From assembly GCA_016793885.1 (NCBI GenBank), contig JAEUHE010000055.1, forward strand, positions 1 to 64,000: a stretch of DNA of 64,000 bases. The letters are read 5' to 3'. The stretch's first letter is position 1. Each line of letters opens with the position of its first letter. The notes beneath the pieces are model-generated. The model was not told the origin of the DNA. It searched no databases and saw only the letters and a list, made by a program, of their open reading frames with translations. The DNA is from Verrucomicrobiales bacterium. GTDB lineage: Bacteria > Verrucomicrobiota > Verrucomicrobiia > Limisphaerales > UBA11320. A program made the translations under genes and the position numbers. Shown here in pieces: positions 36,306 through 45,140 of the stretch.

Positions 36306-37390
36306 CCCTGCACCTTGGCCAGAAGCGGACGAAACATCCTTTGGCCCAGCGGGGAGTCCAGGAAGGTGCCTCCACCCACCGCCAAAAAGGTGCGGAGAAC
36401 GGGGTGATAGGCCATGGACCGCGCCTCGGGAAGGACAATAGCTTGCCCCCCAAAACCAAGTTTGAAGAGCGACATGCCGGAGGTGTTCGATTTTGGCAGA
36501 GGACGACCGGCCAGAAACGCTTCAGCACTCGCCCGCTCCACCCCCAAGAAGTCGAACGTGCAGCAGCCGTGGTCCTGCGCCCACTCGATCGTCCGCCACC
36601 AAAGAACCTCATTGGGATGCAGCTTGCCGTGCCGACCGGACCACCCGACTCGCCAGGCGCGAAAAGCCCTACCCATCATCAGCCCAAACAAACCCGCTAT
36701 AGGCTCCCCTTCGTGTTCCACAAAAAAAAGACGTGCGCTGCCGCGCGGGCTGAATGCATCCCAGAGTTCTTGGTAGAACCTGGGCTGAGGCGGGTTGGGT
36801 GAAACGCCTCTTCGCTGGCAGAGAGCGCTCAGCATCGAGAAAAACAGATCCAGATCAGCGCGACCCCCTTCGCGAAACCGCAGCCCGGACCGGACTCCCG
36901 ATCGCACGTAGTTCCTCAGGGTTGCACGGAGACGCGCGAAGAGCGTTTCGCGATCCAAGGCCAGGTCCAGAACCGTCGTGGCTCCCATAAGGTTCGCGGG
37001 AGGCAGGCTGTCCGGATGTCGACGAAACCCGACACGGTCCAGCTCATCGGTCAGCCGGTTCGCCTCGGCCGGGAGGTCGAGCACCAGATAACTTAAGCCC
37101 AATTCCCTTCCCAGATTGGCCAGGGAACTAGCGAGGCGCCGCTGCCAGGCGGGATCCTCAAGGGGTCCGACTGGACCTTTGGGCAGATAGCCAATCCTTC
37201 CCAACCGGCCGGCCGACCTCAGAAGAACTTGAGCACCCGCCACGATGGTCCCATCACGCTCGAACAAAAGCCGCGCCGGCCTCCACGGCGCTACCCGGCT
37301 TTTGGCCTGGGCCCAAAGCGAGGTTTGCTCATGATGCCCCATCCACTCACCCTCCAGGAAGGCATCCCAGGCAGGATCACTCATCTCCAT
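36302..37390 (-). CDS. FemAB-like GNAT-fold transferase
   Basis: 362 residues from ATG at 37390; GTG at 37423 and ATG at 37384 are alternatives and none has a good ribosome-binding site. The pattern WDAFLEGEWMGHHEQTSLWA, followed by GAQVLLRSAGRLGRIGYLPKGP and the C-terminal LLFVEHEGEPIAGLFGLMMG-like region, is that of FemA/FemB-like or Acetyltransf_6 proteins. These use an aminoacyl-tRNA or acyl-CoA donor and appear often in polysaccharide loci. It is the last gene of the exopolysaccharide block and ends inside a long hairpin. The acceptor may be the polysaccharide or peptidoglycan. Confidence 0.8.
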   Translation of the reverse strand: MEMSDPAWDAFLEGEWMGHHEQTSLWAQAKSRVAPWRPARLLFERDGTIVAGAQVLLRSAGRLGRIGYLPKGPVGPLEDPAWQRRLASSLANLGRELGLSYLVLDLPAEANRLTDELDRVGFRRHPDSLPPANLMGATTVLDLALDRETLFARLRATLRNYVRSGVRSGLRFREGGRADLDLFFSMLSALCQRRGVSPNPPQPRFYQELWDAFSPRGSARLFFVEHEGEPIAGLFGLMMGRAFRAWRVGWSGRHGKLHPNEVLWWRTIEWAQDHGCCTFDFLGVERASAEAFLAGRPLPKSNTSGMSLFKLGFGGQAIVLPEARSMAYHPVLRTFLAVGGGTFLDSPLGQRMFRPLLAKVQG

Positions 37391-37576
37391 GGAAATCCGG
37401 GAACTGGGCGAGGGATCGTTCACGCGAGTAACCGTCCGAAACCTGAGTGCAGAGCCGTGATGAAGGAAAAGGTCCGGAAGATGGCGAGCTTCCTGGAATG
37501 AGAGGTTGGGCTGGCGGAGAGGCTCATGGGTCGAGCAACGGGAGCGAGGAGCGACCGCCGCGGGAAGATCACGAGG

Positions 37577-39229
37577 TCAGTGATCGAGCTTCCGACGCTT
37601 CACCAGAGGCTTGGATCGATCCCGGACCTCGCACATCACACGCCGCATCAGCGCCCAGGCCGGAAGAGGAAGTGAACCGCACCGATGCGGATCCTCCGAG
37701 CGAAGCAGTCTTGCCTTAAGCCAGACCTCCTCCCCGGGGCTCACCGTCATCGGTTGATGATCGCGGATGAATTGGAATGGCGGAGCGGCCAAAGACGCCG
37801 ACCGCGACGCCTGGAATTCGTCGACAGAGTTGCCGGGAAGGGGCGAGGGAACATCCACTACCAGCCTCTCGACCCCTTCGGGAATCACAACCCGAAGTCG
37901 AGCCCCCATGGGACGCACCCACAAGGTCGAGCCCTGCCTCCGAGTTAGGTAGTTTGAGCGCTGGATTTCATCCATATTGCACCAGCGCACCGGCCCTAGA
38001 CGGTTGATCTGGGCAGCCAGATCGAAGATCAGCCCCAGCCCGTCCGCCATGGTATCATGATGCCCCACCGGAATGATGGGCCGGTCCAAGAAAGCCGAAA
38101 CAACCGCATCGCCGAGGGAGGTGGCGCAAAAGCGGAACCGCGGAACCACCGGAAATCCACCGCGAGTGATCTCAGCCAGCTTGAGGCCGAACGCAGCTCC
38201 CCAGTCATAACCCTGGTTCCACAGCCTCAGGGACCAGGGCGAGATACAAGCTCCCTCCATTCCCAGGGTGAGCATTACATGCATCATGCTCACCGAGCAG
38301 GCTCCGTGCGGGGCGGCCATTGAACGGGAAACCGAGACGCCCGTCCGAGCCTCGAACTTCTCAATCCTGCGAAAAGCCTGAGCGATGAGCCGTCGATCCG
38401 TGTTGCTGTCGTTGCTGCCGAGCAACTCCGCGTGGAGATGATTGCTCCCGTGGAACAGCAGAGAGAGTTGATCAGCCCCCTCGCGGAAGAGCTTTACCGA
38501 CGCGCTGTCGGCGTACCAGCAGTCCAACGGGACCATCGCCATGGTGACATGGAACCTTTCACTGCGCCCAAACTCCACCAACTCCCGAAAGGGCAAAAAT
38601 CCATAGGTCGGCCAGTGCAGGTTCGGATCATCGAACATGAAGCACGCACGAAGTCCAGGAGGCTGCCATCCAGTCTCCCCCACCACTCGCCGAAGAAAAT
38701 GAATCAGCGGCAGCAGCCGCAAAAAGTGGGCGCCATGGCAGTACTCCAACGGATACTCCCCATCGGCCAAGGCGGGCGGCCCCCAAACTACGAAATCAGC
38801 CGAGGCTGCGCCCCGAGAACGATGAACCCACACGGCCTGCCCAGCGACAGTCGCCTGCACCTGATCTCCTATCCCCACGGCCAGCGGTTGAAATCCACCC
38901 GGGTTCTTGTGCGGTAGCCGATGTCCCCTCAAGCGCAGGTCAAGGTGGTTGCCGGTACCGAAGGCCACCTGGATATCCTCGGTGCCAGCGTCCGCCGTTG
39001 AGCCGGCTCCCATCACGACATAAACAGGCTTTCCGCAGTCCAATACAAACGCAAGCGCCTGCTCGCCACCACCCAAGAACAGCACCGCATCCCCCTCGGA
39101 GATCCGACTCAGGTCGCCCCCGGGAACAAAGTCCAGCGGCAGCAAGTCGCTCAGGGCAGACCAAACCCGCGCACCCGACGCCTCCAATCCCGGAAACACC
39201 ACGACTCGTTTTCTAGCTAGGTGACTCAT
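37577..39229 (-). CDS. Two-domain protein with a polysaccharide-deacetylase-like core
   Basis: 550 residues. Residues 1-150 look like a Rossmann/GATase-like domain (VVVFPGLEASGA, GDAVLFLGGGEQAL). From about 190 the sequence ACFMFDDPNLHWPTYGFLPF carries the double Asp (200-201) of NodB-type deacetylases, and LFHGSNHLHAEL gives the H-x3-H pair (His260, His264) for metal. The C-terminal 130 residues are beta-rich. No signal peptide is evident, so action at the cytoplasmic face or on a lipid-linked intermediate is possible. It overlaps the acetyltransferase stop by four bases. The substrate is not known. Confidence 0.65.
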   Translation of the reverse strand: MSHLARKRVVVFPGLEASGARVWSALSDLLPLDFVPGGDLSRISEGDAVLFLGGGEQALAFVLDCGKPVYVVMGAGSTADAGTEDIQVAFGTGNHLDLRLRGHRLPHKNPGGFQPLAVGIGDQVQATVAGQAVWVHRSRGAASADFVVWGPPALADGEYPLEYCHGAHFLRLLPLIHFLRRVVGETGWQPPGLRACFMFDDPNLHWPTYGFLPFRELVEFGRSERFHVTMAMVPLDCWYADSASVKLFREGADQLSLLFHGSNHLHAELLGSNDSNTDRRLIAQAFRRIEKFEARTGVSVSRSMAAPHGACSVSMMHVMLTLGMEGACISPWSLRLWNQGYDWGAAFGLKLAEITRGGFPVVPRFRFCATSLGDAVVSAFLDRPIIPVGHHDTMADGLGLIFDLAAQINRLGPVRWCNMDEIQRSNYLTRRQGSTLWVRPMGARLRVVIPEGVERLVVDVPSPLPGNSVDEFQASRSASLAAPPFQFIRDHQPMTVSPGEEVWLKARLLRSEDPHRCGSLPLPAWALMRRVMCEVRDRSKPLVKRRKLDH

Positions 39230-39723
39230 GCTTCAGCTCGAGGTCCCTTTTTCTTAATCGGACGCAGGGAACGGTAAAAAGCCTTCAGACTGTCATCCCC
39301 GACCAAGGTCAGACCACAGGTGGCGATCGGACGCGCAGGATTACCCTGAACGACGGTCATTGCGGGAACCGAGGCCGACACCACGCTTCCGGCGGTGACC
39401 ACCGCACCCTTGCCGATCGTGACATTGGGCAAAATGATCGCACCCGGCCCGATAAAGACCTCATCCTCGATCGTGATGCCTTCGGCTCCCCGAAAATGGG
39501 CTATAAACATTGCGCGCACGCTGATAACGACCCGGCTTCCGATGCGGATCAGGTGGGGGCGAGAGGTCTCCAGAATCACGTCGTAGCCGATCCAAGTTCC
39601 CTCGCCGATGGTAACTCCCCGCCACCGGTGCAGCTTGACCCGCAGGCCAGTGGCTCCCGGCGCAATCCGCGCCACCGTTTGCAGGCTGCGCTTAACCGCG
39701 CCCATGATTGCCGATTCGTTCAT
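39226..39723 (-). CDS. Hexapeptide-repeat (LbH) acetyltransferase, WcaF-like
   Basis: 165 residues. Imperfect hexapeptide repeats run from about residue 36 to 130 (VTIGEGTWIGYDV, ITIEDEVFIGPGAIILPNVT, IGKGAVVTAGSVV), followed by PAMTVVQGNPARPI, the usual end of sugar O-acetyltransferases such as WcaF and NodL. It would transfer acetyl from acetyl-CoA to a sugar hydroxyl on a polysaccharide precursor. Position between FkbH and the deacetylase-like gene fits polymer decoration. Confidence 0.88.
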   Translation of the reverse strand: MNESAIMGAVKRSLQTVARIAPGATGLRVKLHRWRGVTIGEGTWIGYDVILETSRPHLIRIGSRVVISVRAMFIAHFRGAEGITIEDEVFIGPGAIILPNVTIGKGAVVTAGSVVSASVPAMTVVQGNPARPIATCGLTLVGDDSLKAFYRSLRPIKKKGPRAEA

Positions 39724-39780
39724 GTTTAGCTCAGCTGATCTCGTCGAACCATCGCCAGGGTGTCCATGCCCGCCTCGAGG

Positions 39781-41445
39781 CTACTTCTCCAGTTTGACAA
39801 AGGGAACCCTGGGATAAGGGGCCTCCGACTTCCAGACAAAGCGGTCTCCCTCGCCGCGTACAAAGCCCGATTTCGAAAAAAGGTCCAGGCAAGGCTTGTT
39901 CTTGGGAGTAGGAAGGTAGACGGCTTCCACCTCGCTGAGGCCCAGTTTACGCGCCCACTCGACCGCCAGATGGAGCATTGTCTCCTCGGCTTTTCTCCCC
40001 AAGACCCGGCAGCTCAGCACGAAGTCCACGATCCGCGCCCGGCCATCAACCACAGCGAGTCCAAGCAGACCCGTCAACCCTGAGTCGCCGTACTTGTCCT
40101 CCACACGAACCGTCCAAACCCAATGATCCGCCTGATGGCTCCAGTCCAGGAATTCAGGCTCCGTAAGCCTCCGGGTTGAAAGGTTCATCTGGTTGGTCTT
40201 GTTGAGCAGCTGGGTGGCTCGGGCCAAGTTCTCCTGGGATAAGGGACTCACCCTGACAACGATTTCAAGCTTCTCCAACCAATCATCCAAAGATCCCACC
40301 GTGCTCCGTAACTCGTCCCGCTGACGGTCGGTGGTATACATCGAAGCTCGCGCTCGATCCTCCTGAGTGATCCCGGGCCGATCGAAGCAGTCCAGGGCCA
40401 ACAGCGCCTGAACGTATTGCTTCTTGTCCACGGGCCAATCTGGAACCAGCACTTCCGGCAACGCCTCCTTGACCCGTTCGCGCTCGACGGGATTGTCATC
40501 CAGAAAAACCGCAGAATCCAAGCCCAGGTTCAACTCCGCCATCAGGTCGGAGATGTTCTTAGCCTTGTCCTGCCAGTTGATGCGCCAACCCGCAAAATCC
40601 TCCACCCTCAAGATCATCTCCGGATGCTGCCTGATGGCATCCAACGCGACGCTTTCCTCGTTCTTGCTAACGATGCCCAGAATCACGCCGCGGCGCGTCA
40701 GTGACTTCAGCTCCCTCTGGAAATCGACCAGGGCTTCTCCGACCGGATCATGTCCGCCCAACACCAGCTGTCGCCAGCCATCATCTCCCACAATTCCGCC
40801 CCAAAGGGTATCGTCCAGATCACAGATGATCACCTTTCTGGATTTTCCCTGGATTCCGCGAATCCCGGATCGCAGATCGCGGGCAGCCGCTTTAAAAACC
40901 TCGTTTGAAAATGGGATTTTTCCGAGGTACCACAGCCTGGCGCTGTGAGCCCCCGCCCCCGACAGCTCGAGCCACTTGGAGGTCAGCAAGGGAAAAATAT
41001 TGGCCTGGCCGTCCAATCGTTCCAGCAGCCGCTCATTCGCGCGCATCAGCGCCCGGGCAACCCCGTGTTGTCCAGACAGGTCGAGCAGACCATGGCCGGG
41101 ATGACAGGGGGGCAGGGACCAAAGCGGCACGAAGAGAAGCGAGGTGCGACTAGCGGCAGCGAGGAGCAGGGCAGCAAAGTCGTCCACCTGCTGAAGCAGT
41201 TGGTCCAGCGAGCTTTCCTGAAACTCGATCCATCGACGAAACGCCATCAGGGCCGACTCCGGACGTGTCCACACCAAGGTGAAATCCGGACGCGGCGACC
41301 ACTCTTCCGCCCCGGCATCCAGCAGCGCCTGGGTCACCTGGCCATAGGAAACCTTCACCGACTCGATCAATGGCTTCTGTTTGTCGTTCCTTAAATAGGA
41401 AGCCAAGTTCTCGATATTAAAATCAGAGATCAACAGCCCGTTCAC
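39781..41445 (-). CDS. FkbH-like HAD-IIIC protein (glyceryl-ACP loader) with GNAT domain
   Basis: 554 residues from GTG at 41445, with AAGGTG 6-7 nt upstream. Residues 1-195 are the FkbH-type N-terminal region. The HAD nucleophile motif is ICDLDDTLWGGIVGDDG (Asp209, Asp211). The C-terminal 150 residues read as a GNAT-like domain (VRVEDKYGDSGLTGLLGLAV). Known FkbH proteins take 1,3-bisphosphoglycerate, remove the phosphate and load a glyceryl unit on the phosphopantetheine of an acyl carrier protein. An acyl carrier protein gene lies 76 nt upstream, which strongly supports that pairing here. The fate of the acyl unit is unknown; sugar decoration is inferred from the locus. Confidence 0.85.
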   Translation of the reverse strand: MNGLLISDFNIENLASYLRNDKQKPLIESVKVSYGQVTQALLDAGAEEWSPRPDFTLVWTRPESALMAFRRWIEFQESSLDQLLQQVDDFAALLLAAASRTSLLFVPLWSLPPCHPGHGLLDLSGQHGVARALMRANERLLERLDGQANIFPLLTSKWLELSGAGAHSARLWYLGKIPFSNEVFKAAARDLRSGIRGIQGKSRKVIICDLDDTLWGGIVGDDGWRQLVLGGHDPVGEALVDFQRELKSLTRRGVILGIVSKNEESVALDAIRQHPEMILRVEDFAGWRINWQDKAKNISDLMAELNLGLDSAVFLDDNPVERERVKEALPEVLVPDWPVDKKQYVQALLALDCFDRPGITQEDRARASMYTTDRQRDELRSTVGSLDDWLEKLEIVVRVSPLSQENLARATQLLNKTNQMNLSTRRLTEPEFLDWSHQADHWVWTVRVEDKYGDSGLTGLLGLAVVDGRARIVDFVLSCRVLGRKAEETMLHLAVEWARKLGLSEVEAVYLPTPKNKPCLDLFSKSGFVRGEGDRFVWKSEAPYPRVPFVKLEK

Positions 41446-41477
41446 AAATCACCTTCGCGTTGGTTTGTCGCTTGCCA

Positions 41478-41503
41478 GGCACTCCGTGCCCTGCCTGAGG
41501 CAG
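41478..41503. repeat. Two adjacent short palindromes between the ACP and FkbH genes
   Basis: GGCACTCCGTGCC (41478-41490, 5-bp arms) is followed directly by CTGCCTGAGGCAG (41491-41503, 6-bp arms around one base). They lie in the 76-nt gap of an otherwise tight gene run and could form hairpins in the messenger that adjust expression of the ACP against FkbH. No T-run follows, so termination is unlikely. Confidence 0.45.
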
Positions 41504-41521
41504 CCTACCGTCGTCCTCGAG

Positions 41522-41803
41522 TCACTTCGAGACCTTAGAGAAGATTAAATCGACCAGATTCTGTACGGTTTCAAACGAATCGTTGGGACCAGACAAACCT
41601 GGACTGCATTTCAGCCGGGACTCGAGCCCCTCCTCCAGCACACCGATAAAGTTCACAAATCCGAGGGAATCCAGGCCTCCGTGATCCCCCAGTAAAATGG
41701 TGTCGGGCGACTTGGCCATCTGTTTGTCATCGGGCAGCTGCTCGTTAAGCCCGTCCAGGGATTCGTAAATGACATCCAGGATCTGTTGCTTGGTGATATT
41801 CAT
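41522..41803 (-). CDS. Acyl carrier protein
   Basis: 93 residues. GGLDSLGFVNFIGVLEEGL contains the DSL motif with Ser46, the site for 4'-phosphopantetheine. The four-helix pattern and acidic character fit a discrete carrier protein. It is probably not the fatty-acid AcpP, because it sits in a sugar locus beside an FkbH-like loader; this specialised role is inferred. It lies downstream of the TPR gene with 51 nt between. Confidence 0.9.
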   Translation of the reverse strand: MNITKQQILDVIYESLDGLNEQLPDDKQMAKSPDTILLGDHGGLDSLGFVNFIGVLEEGLESRLKCSPGLSGPNDSFETVQNLVDLIFSKVSK

Positions 41804-41854
41804 GGTGGATTCTCGATCGTCGTTACTCAGGAAGATTCAGTCGAAGTTCTCGGC

Positions 41855-44800
41855 CTAGTTACCTTGCACATCAGCAATCTGCCGCTTGGCCTCCGCCGCA
41901 TAGGGATCCTTCAAACCCAAGGCCAACGCCCGCTGAAAGGAGTCCTTCGCTCGAGCGGGTTGCCTCAGTTTCGCGTAGCTGAGCCCCATAAAGTAATGGG
42001 GCTCGTAGTCCTGCTGCCGTGACGCCAAGACCTCTTGGAAGTAGAGCAGCGCGCTGGCGTAGTCCTGCCTGCGGAAACTGAGCCGGCCCATCAACGAGGC
42101 GATTTCCAAATCTTTTGGCATGAGTTCGCGAAGCTTTCGGGCCATCTCAAACGCAGTCTGCTCCAAGGCCGGATCATCGGCATACAACAAGGCCAGAGGC
42201 TTGCGAACCGGAAAGAACTCCGGATAGATGGTCTGAACCCGCTCGAAGGTTTGCCGTGCCAGTCCGCGGTCACCCTTCGCCATTTGGGCTGCCCCTTGCA
42301 CCATAAGTCCGGGCACATGGTTGGGAGCTGCTTTCAGGAGTTCGTTTGCTTTCACCGCCGCTTCGGCGACACCGGCGGGAGTGCCAGCGCGGTAGCCGGA
42401 AGTCATGGACACAAACCAGGTGGCGGAGTCGGACGTCGCGCGATCCGGATTCAACCGCAAGACTCGATCCATGGCGGAGGACGCCTCCGCCTCCCGACCC
42501 ACGCTGTAGGCGGCCCACGCAAATTGATGGATGACATCGGCGCGGTTGGTCAGGGCCGCAGCAGCCTCCCGCAGCAGGTTGTAGGCAAGCACATGCTCGT
42601 TGTTTTGAAAGGCGATCTGCCCATAGATCGCGGCCAGACTGGGATCATCGGGGTTCTGCGCCTGGGCACGCTTGGCCAAGTCGAGAGCCTTCGCTTGGTC
42701 CTTGAGGGGACCAGCATACAACACCGCCAGGCGGCTCAAGGCCTGGATCGCCTTGGGGTTCGAATCAAGGACGGCCTGATAGGCTCGAGCGGCCTTCTCC
42801 GGATCTTTTTGAGCCTCGTAAAGCTCGGCCAAACCCATTCTGCAGAACGGGTCGTCCGGATGCTGCCGGGCAAGCTCCAACAGACCTTCCTCGGTCAGTC
42901 GGCTGCCCGCTCGGTTCAGCAGGTCCAGCCGCTGCCGGATCTCGTCCCGCCCTTTGAAGGGGGTTGGAGACTTGAGAGCGGCCTCAAAAGCCGAGCGTGC
43001 CGGCCCTTCTTGGGTCAGCATGTAGTAGGTCATTCCGAGGTGAAATAGGATTTCGCCGTTCTGACGGAACCGCGCAGCGCTTTCCCGAAGCAACGGCAAG
43101 GCCTCGGAGTACTTCCTCTGCTGAAACAGAATCCAACCCAAGGTGTCCGCGATGCTGGGATCCTCCGGGACAAGCTGCCGAGCCTTCTGAGCCAGCTCGT
43201 AAGCCTTTTCCAGTTGGCCCGCTTCTTCGGAGTAGAGCACCGCCAGGTTATTCAGGGCGGGCACGAAGCCTGGATTGACCGCCAGCAGGCGCTCATAGGT
43301 AGCCTGGGCGCTCTTCCAGTCCTGCTTCTCCTGCTGCAGCATGCCCAGCAGCATCAATGCGCGGTCCTCCTTGGGGTTCTTGGCGATGAGCTGCTCCAGC
43401 TGAATGATGGCCTTGTCCTGCTGCTTGGATTGGGTGAACACGTTGGCCAGGAGGTAATAGGAGGCGGTCAAGTTCGCATCCGCAGCGATCGCAGCTCTCA
43501 GAGCCGTCTCCGCCTTGGCCCAGTCGCCCTGGGCGATGTGAATCCGTCCTTCCAACAATTGGCTGGGAGCGGATCTTCGGGCCTCCTCGCTCTGCTCGGC
43601 AACCCAGGCCGAGGCCTTGGCATATTGCTTCTCCGCCAGTTCGAGTTCAACCAACTGATAGAGCGATCCCAGGTGCTGCGGCGCGAGCTTGCGCACATGC
43701 TCAAACACTCCCCGGGCATCCGCGTTGCGATCCTGGACGCGAAGAGCTTGGCCGGCAGCCATCCATGCCTCCAGGCTGCCCGGATGGCGCTTGGTCACAG
43801 CGCCGTACACTTGCATGGCGTCGTCGTGACGTCCCATCACCATGTAGCACTCCGCCAGCAGGAGCTGCAAGGAGATGTCATCCGGACGCTTCTTGGCCAG
43901 AGGGAGGATGCCACTGGCTGCCTTGGTAACATCACCCATGCGCAGCTCCAGCTGCCCCCGCAAACGCACGGCCTCGACCGAATCAGGATTCAGCTTCACC
44001 GCCTGCTCGAGCAAGGGCACCACGAGGGGAATCTTCTTGTTGAGCAAGTGCGCCAACGCCAGCTGATACTTTACCTCGGCAGAGGGGACGAAGGTCCTAT
44101 CCACTTTCTCAAACACTTCCACCGCTTTGGACAGCTCACCGCTGGCCAGCAGGATGTTGCCGCGCAGCACCTGGCTGTCGAAGTGGATCGGATCCAACCG
44201 CAGCACTTCCTCCACCAACCTCAAAGCGTCCGCGTGACGTCCTTCGGACAGCGCCACCTGAGCCATGAGTCGCTTCGCTGCTAGGAAGTCGGGGGCAGCG
44301 GCCAAATACTCGCCCAAAACCTTCAACCCCGCCTCGGAGTTGGTATTGTTCTGCAGCAAGAACTCGGCGTAGCGGATGCGCGCGCCGTGCCGGAGGGGCG
44401 ACAGCTCGGCTGCTGAACGATACGCCGGCCCAGCCTGAGCCAGGTTCGTCTGGGAGAGAAGCAGGTTGGCCAGTGCTAAATGGGCAGCATACGATTTGGA
44501 ATCGAGCGCGAGCGCTTTTCGGATCTCCGTCTCGGCAGCCGGCACGTTACGGGTGCGAAAGAGAAAGTTGGCCAAGGCGAGATGGTGGCTGAAACGCCAG
44601 CCGCCCTGCTGCTGCAGTCCGGCCAGCACGCGACGAGTATCGTTGATCTCCGCCTCGGTCTTGGAGGCATAGGCCAGCAGAAGGATCGCCTCATCGTTCG
44701 CAGGCTGATGTCCCAACACAAAGAGTGCCTCCTCGCGCGCCGGGATGGTCTCGCCCCGGGAAAGCAGGATGTGCCCCAGACGAACCCGATTTTCAACTTC

Positions 44801-45085
44801 CAAAGGGGCCAGCTCCCGGCTTCGTTGCAAAAACGAAAACGCCTGCTGGATGGCTCCTTGGTCGAAGAAAATCGCTCCCAGGTGCACCACAGCCACGGCG
44901 TTGGTCCGGTTGAGGCGGAGCACGTTAAGATACTCAATCTTAGCCTTCTCGAGATCTCCCTCCTGGTGATAGGTCGCCGCGCGGGCCAGATGACCCGCTA
45001 CCTTGGATTGCTGGGAACAGCCAGCCCCGCCCAAAAGGGCCGCGACCAGCGCGAGACCAGTTCGCAAAATGGATAAGGTTCTCAT
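41855..45085 (-). CDS. prsT: PrsT-like TPR-repeat lipoprotein of exosortase loci
   Basis: 1076 residues. The first 23 form a signal ending GGAGC, a slightly unusual lipobox with Cys23 as the lipidation site. From about 30 to the end are some two dozen tetratricopeptide repeats with the W/LG/Y-A-A-P pattern (for example GRHDDAMQVYGAVTKRHPGS). Long TPR proteins of this kind (PrsT) accompany PrsK and PrsR in PEP-CTERM/exosortase exopolysaccharide loci, and probably scaffold assembly in the periplasm or at the outer membrane. It directly follows prsK-prsR here. Confidence 0.85.
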   Translation of the reverse strand: MRTLSILRTGLALVAALLGGAGCSQQSKVAGHLARAATYHQEGDLEKAKIEYLNVLRLNRTNAVAVVHLGAIFFDQGAIQQAFSFLQRSRELAPLEVENRVRLGHILLSRGETIPAREEALFVLGHQPANDEAILLLAYASKTEAEINDTRRVLAGLQQQGGWRFSHHLALANFLFRTRNVPAAETEIRKALALDSKSYAAHLALANLLLSQTNLAQAGPAYRSAAELSPLRHGARIRYAEFLLQNNTNSEAGLKVLGEYLAAAPDFLAAKRLMAQVALSEGRHADALRLVEEVLRLDPIHFDSQVLRGNILLASGELSKAVEVFEKVDRTFVPSAEVKYQLALAHLLNKKIPLVVPLLEQAVKLNPDSVEAVRLRGQLELRMGDVTKAASGILPLAKKRPDDISLQLLLAECYMVMGRHDDAMQVYGAVTKRHPGSLEAWMAAGQALRVQDRNADARGVFEHVRKLAPQHLGSLYQLVELELAEKQYAKASAWVAEQSEEARRSAPSQLLEGRIHIAQGDWAKAETALRAAIAADANLTASYYLLANVFTQSKQQDKAIIQLEQLIAKNPKEDRALMLLGMLQQEKQDWKSAQATYERLLAVNPGFVPALNNLAVLYSEEAGQLEKAYELAQKARQLVPEDPSIADTLGWILFQQRKYSEALPLLRESAARFRQNGEILFHLGMTYYMLTQEGPARSAFEAALKSPTPFKGRDEIRQRLDLLNRAGSRLTEEGLLELARQHPDDPFCRMGLAELYEAQKDPEKAARAYQAVLDSNPKAIQALSRLAVLYAGPLKDQAKALDLAKRAQAQNPDDPSLAAIYGQIAFQNNEHVLAYNLLREAAAALTNRADVIHQFAWAAYSVGREAEASSAMDRVLRLNPDRATSDSATWFVSMTSGYRAGTPAGVAEAAVKANELLKAAPNHVPGLMVQGAAQMAKGDRGLARQTFERVQTIYPEFFPVRKPLALLYADDPALEQTAFEMARKLRELMPKDLEIASLMGRLSFRRQDYASALLYFQEVLASRQQDYEPHYFMGLSYAKLRQPARAKDSFQRALALGLKDPYAAEAKRQIADVQGN

Positions 45086-45140
45086 GAATTGGAGTTACGG
45101 ATTCGGAGACAACGCAAAAAATGACAATGACACATACGGA

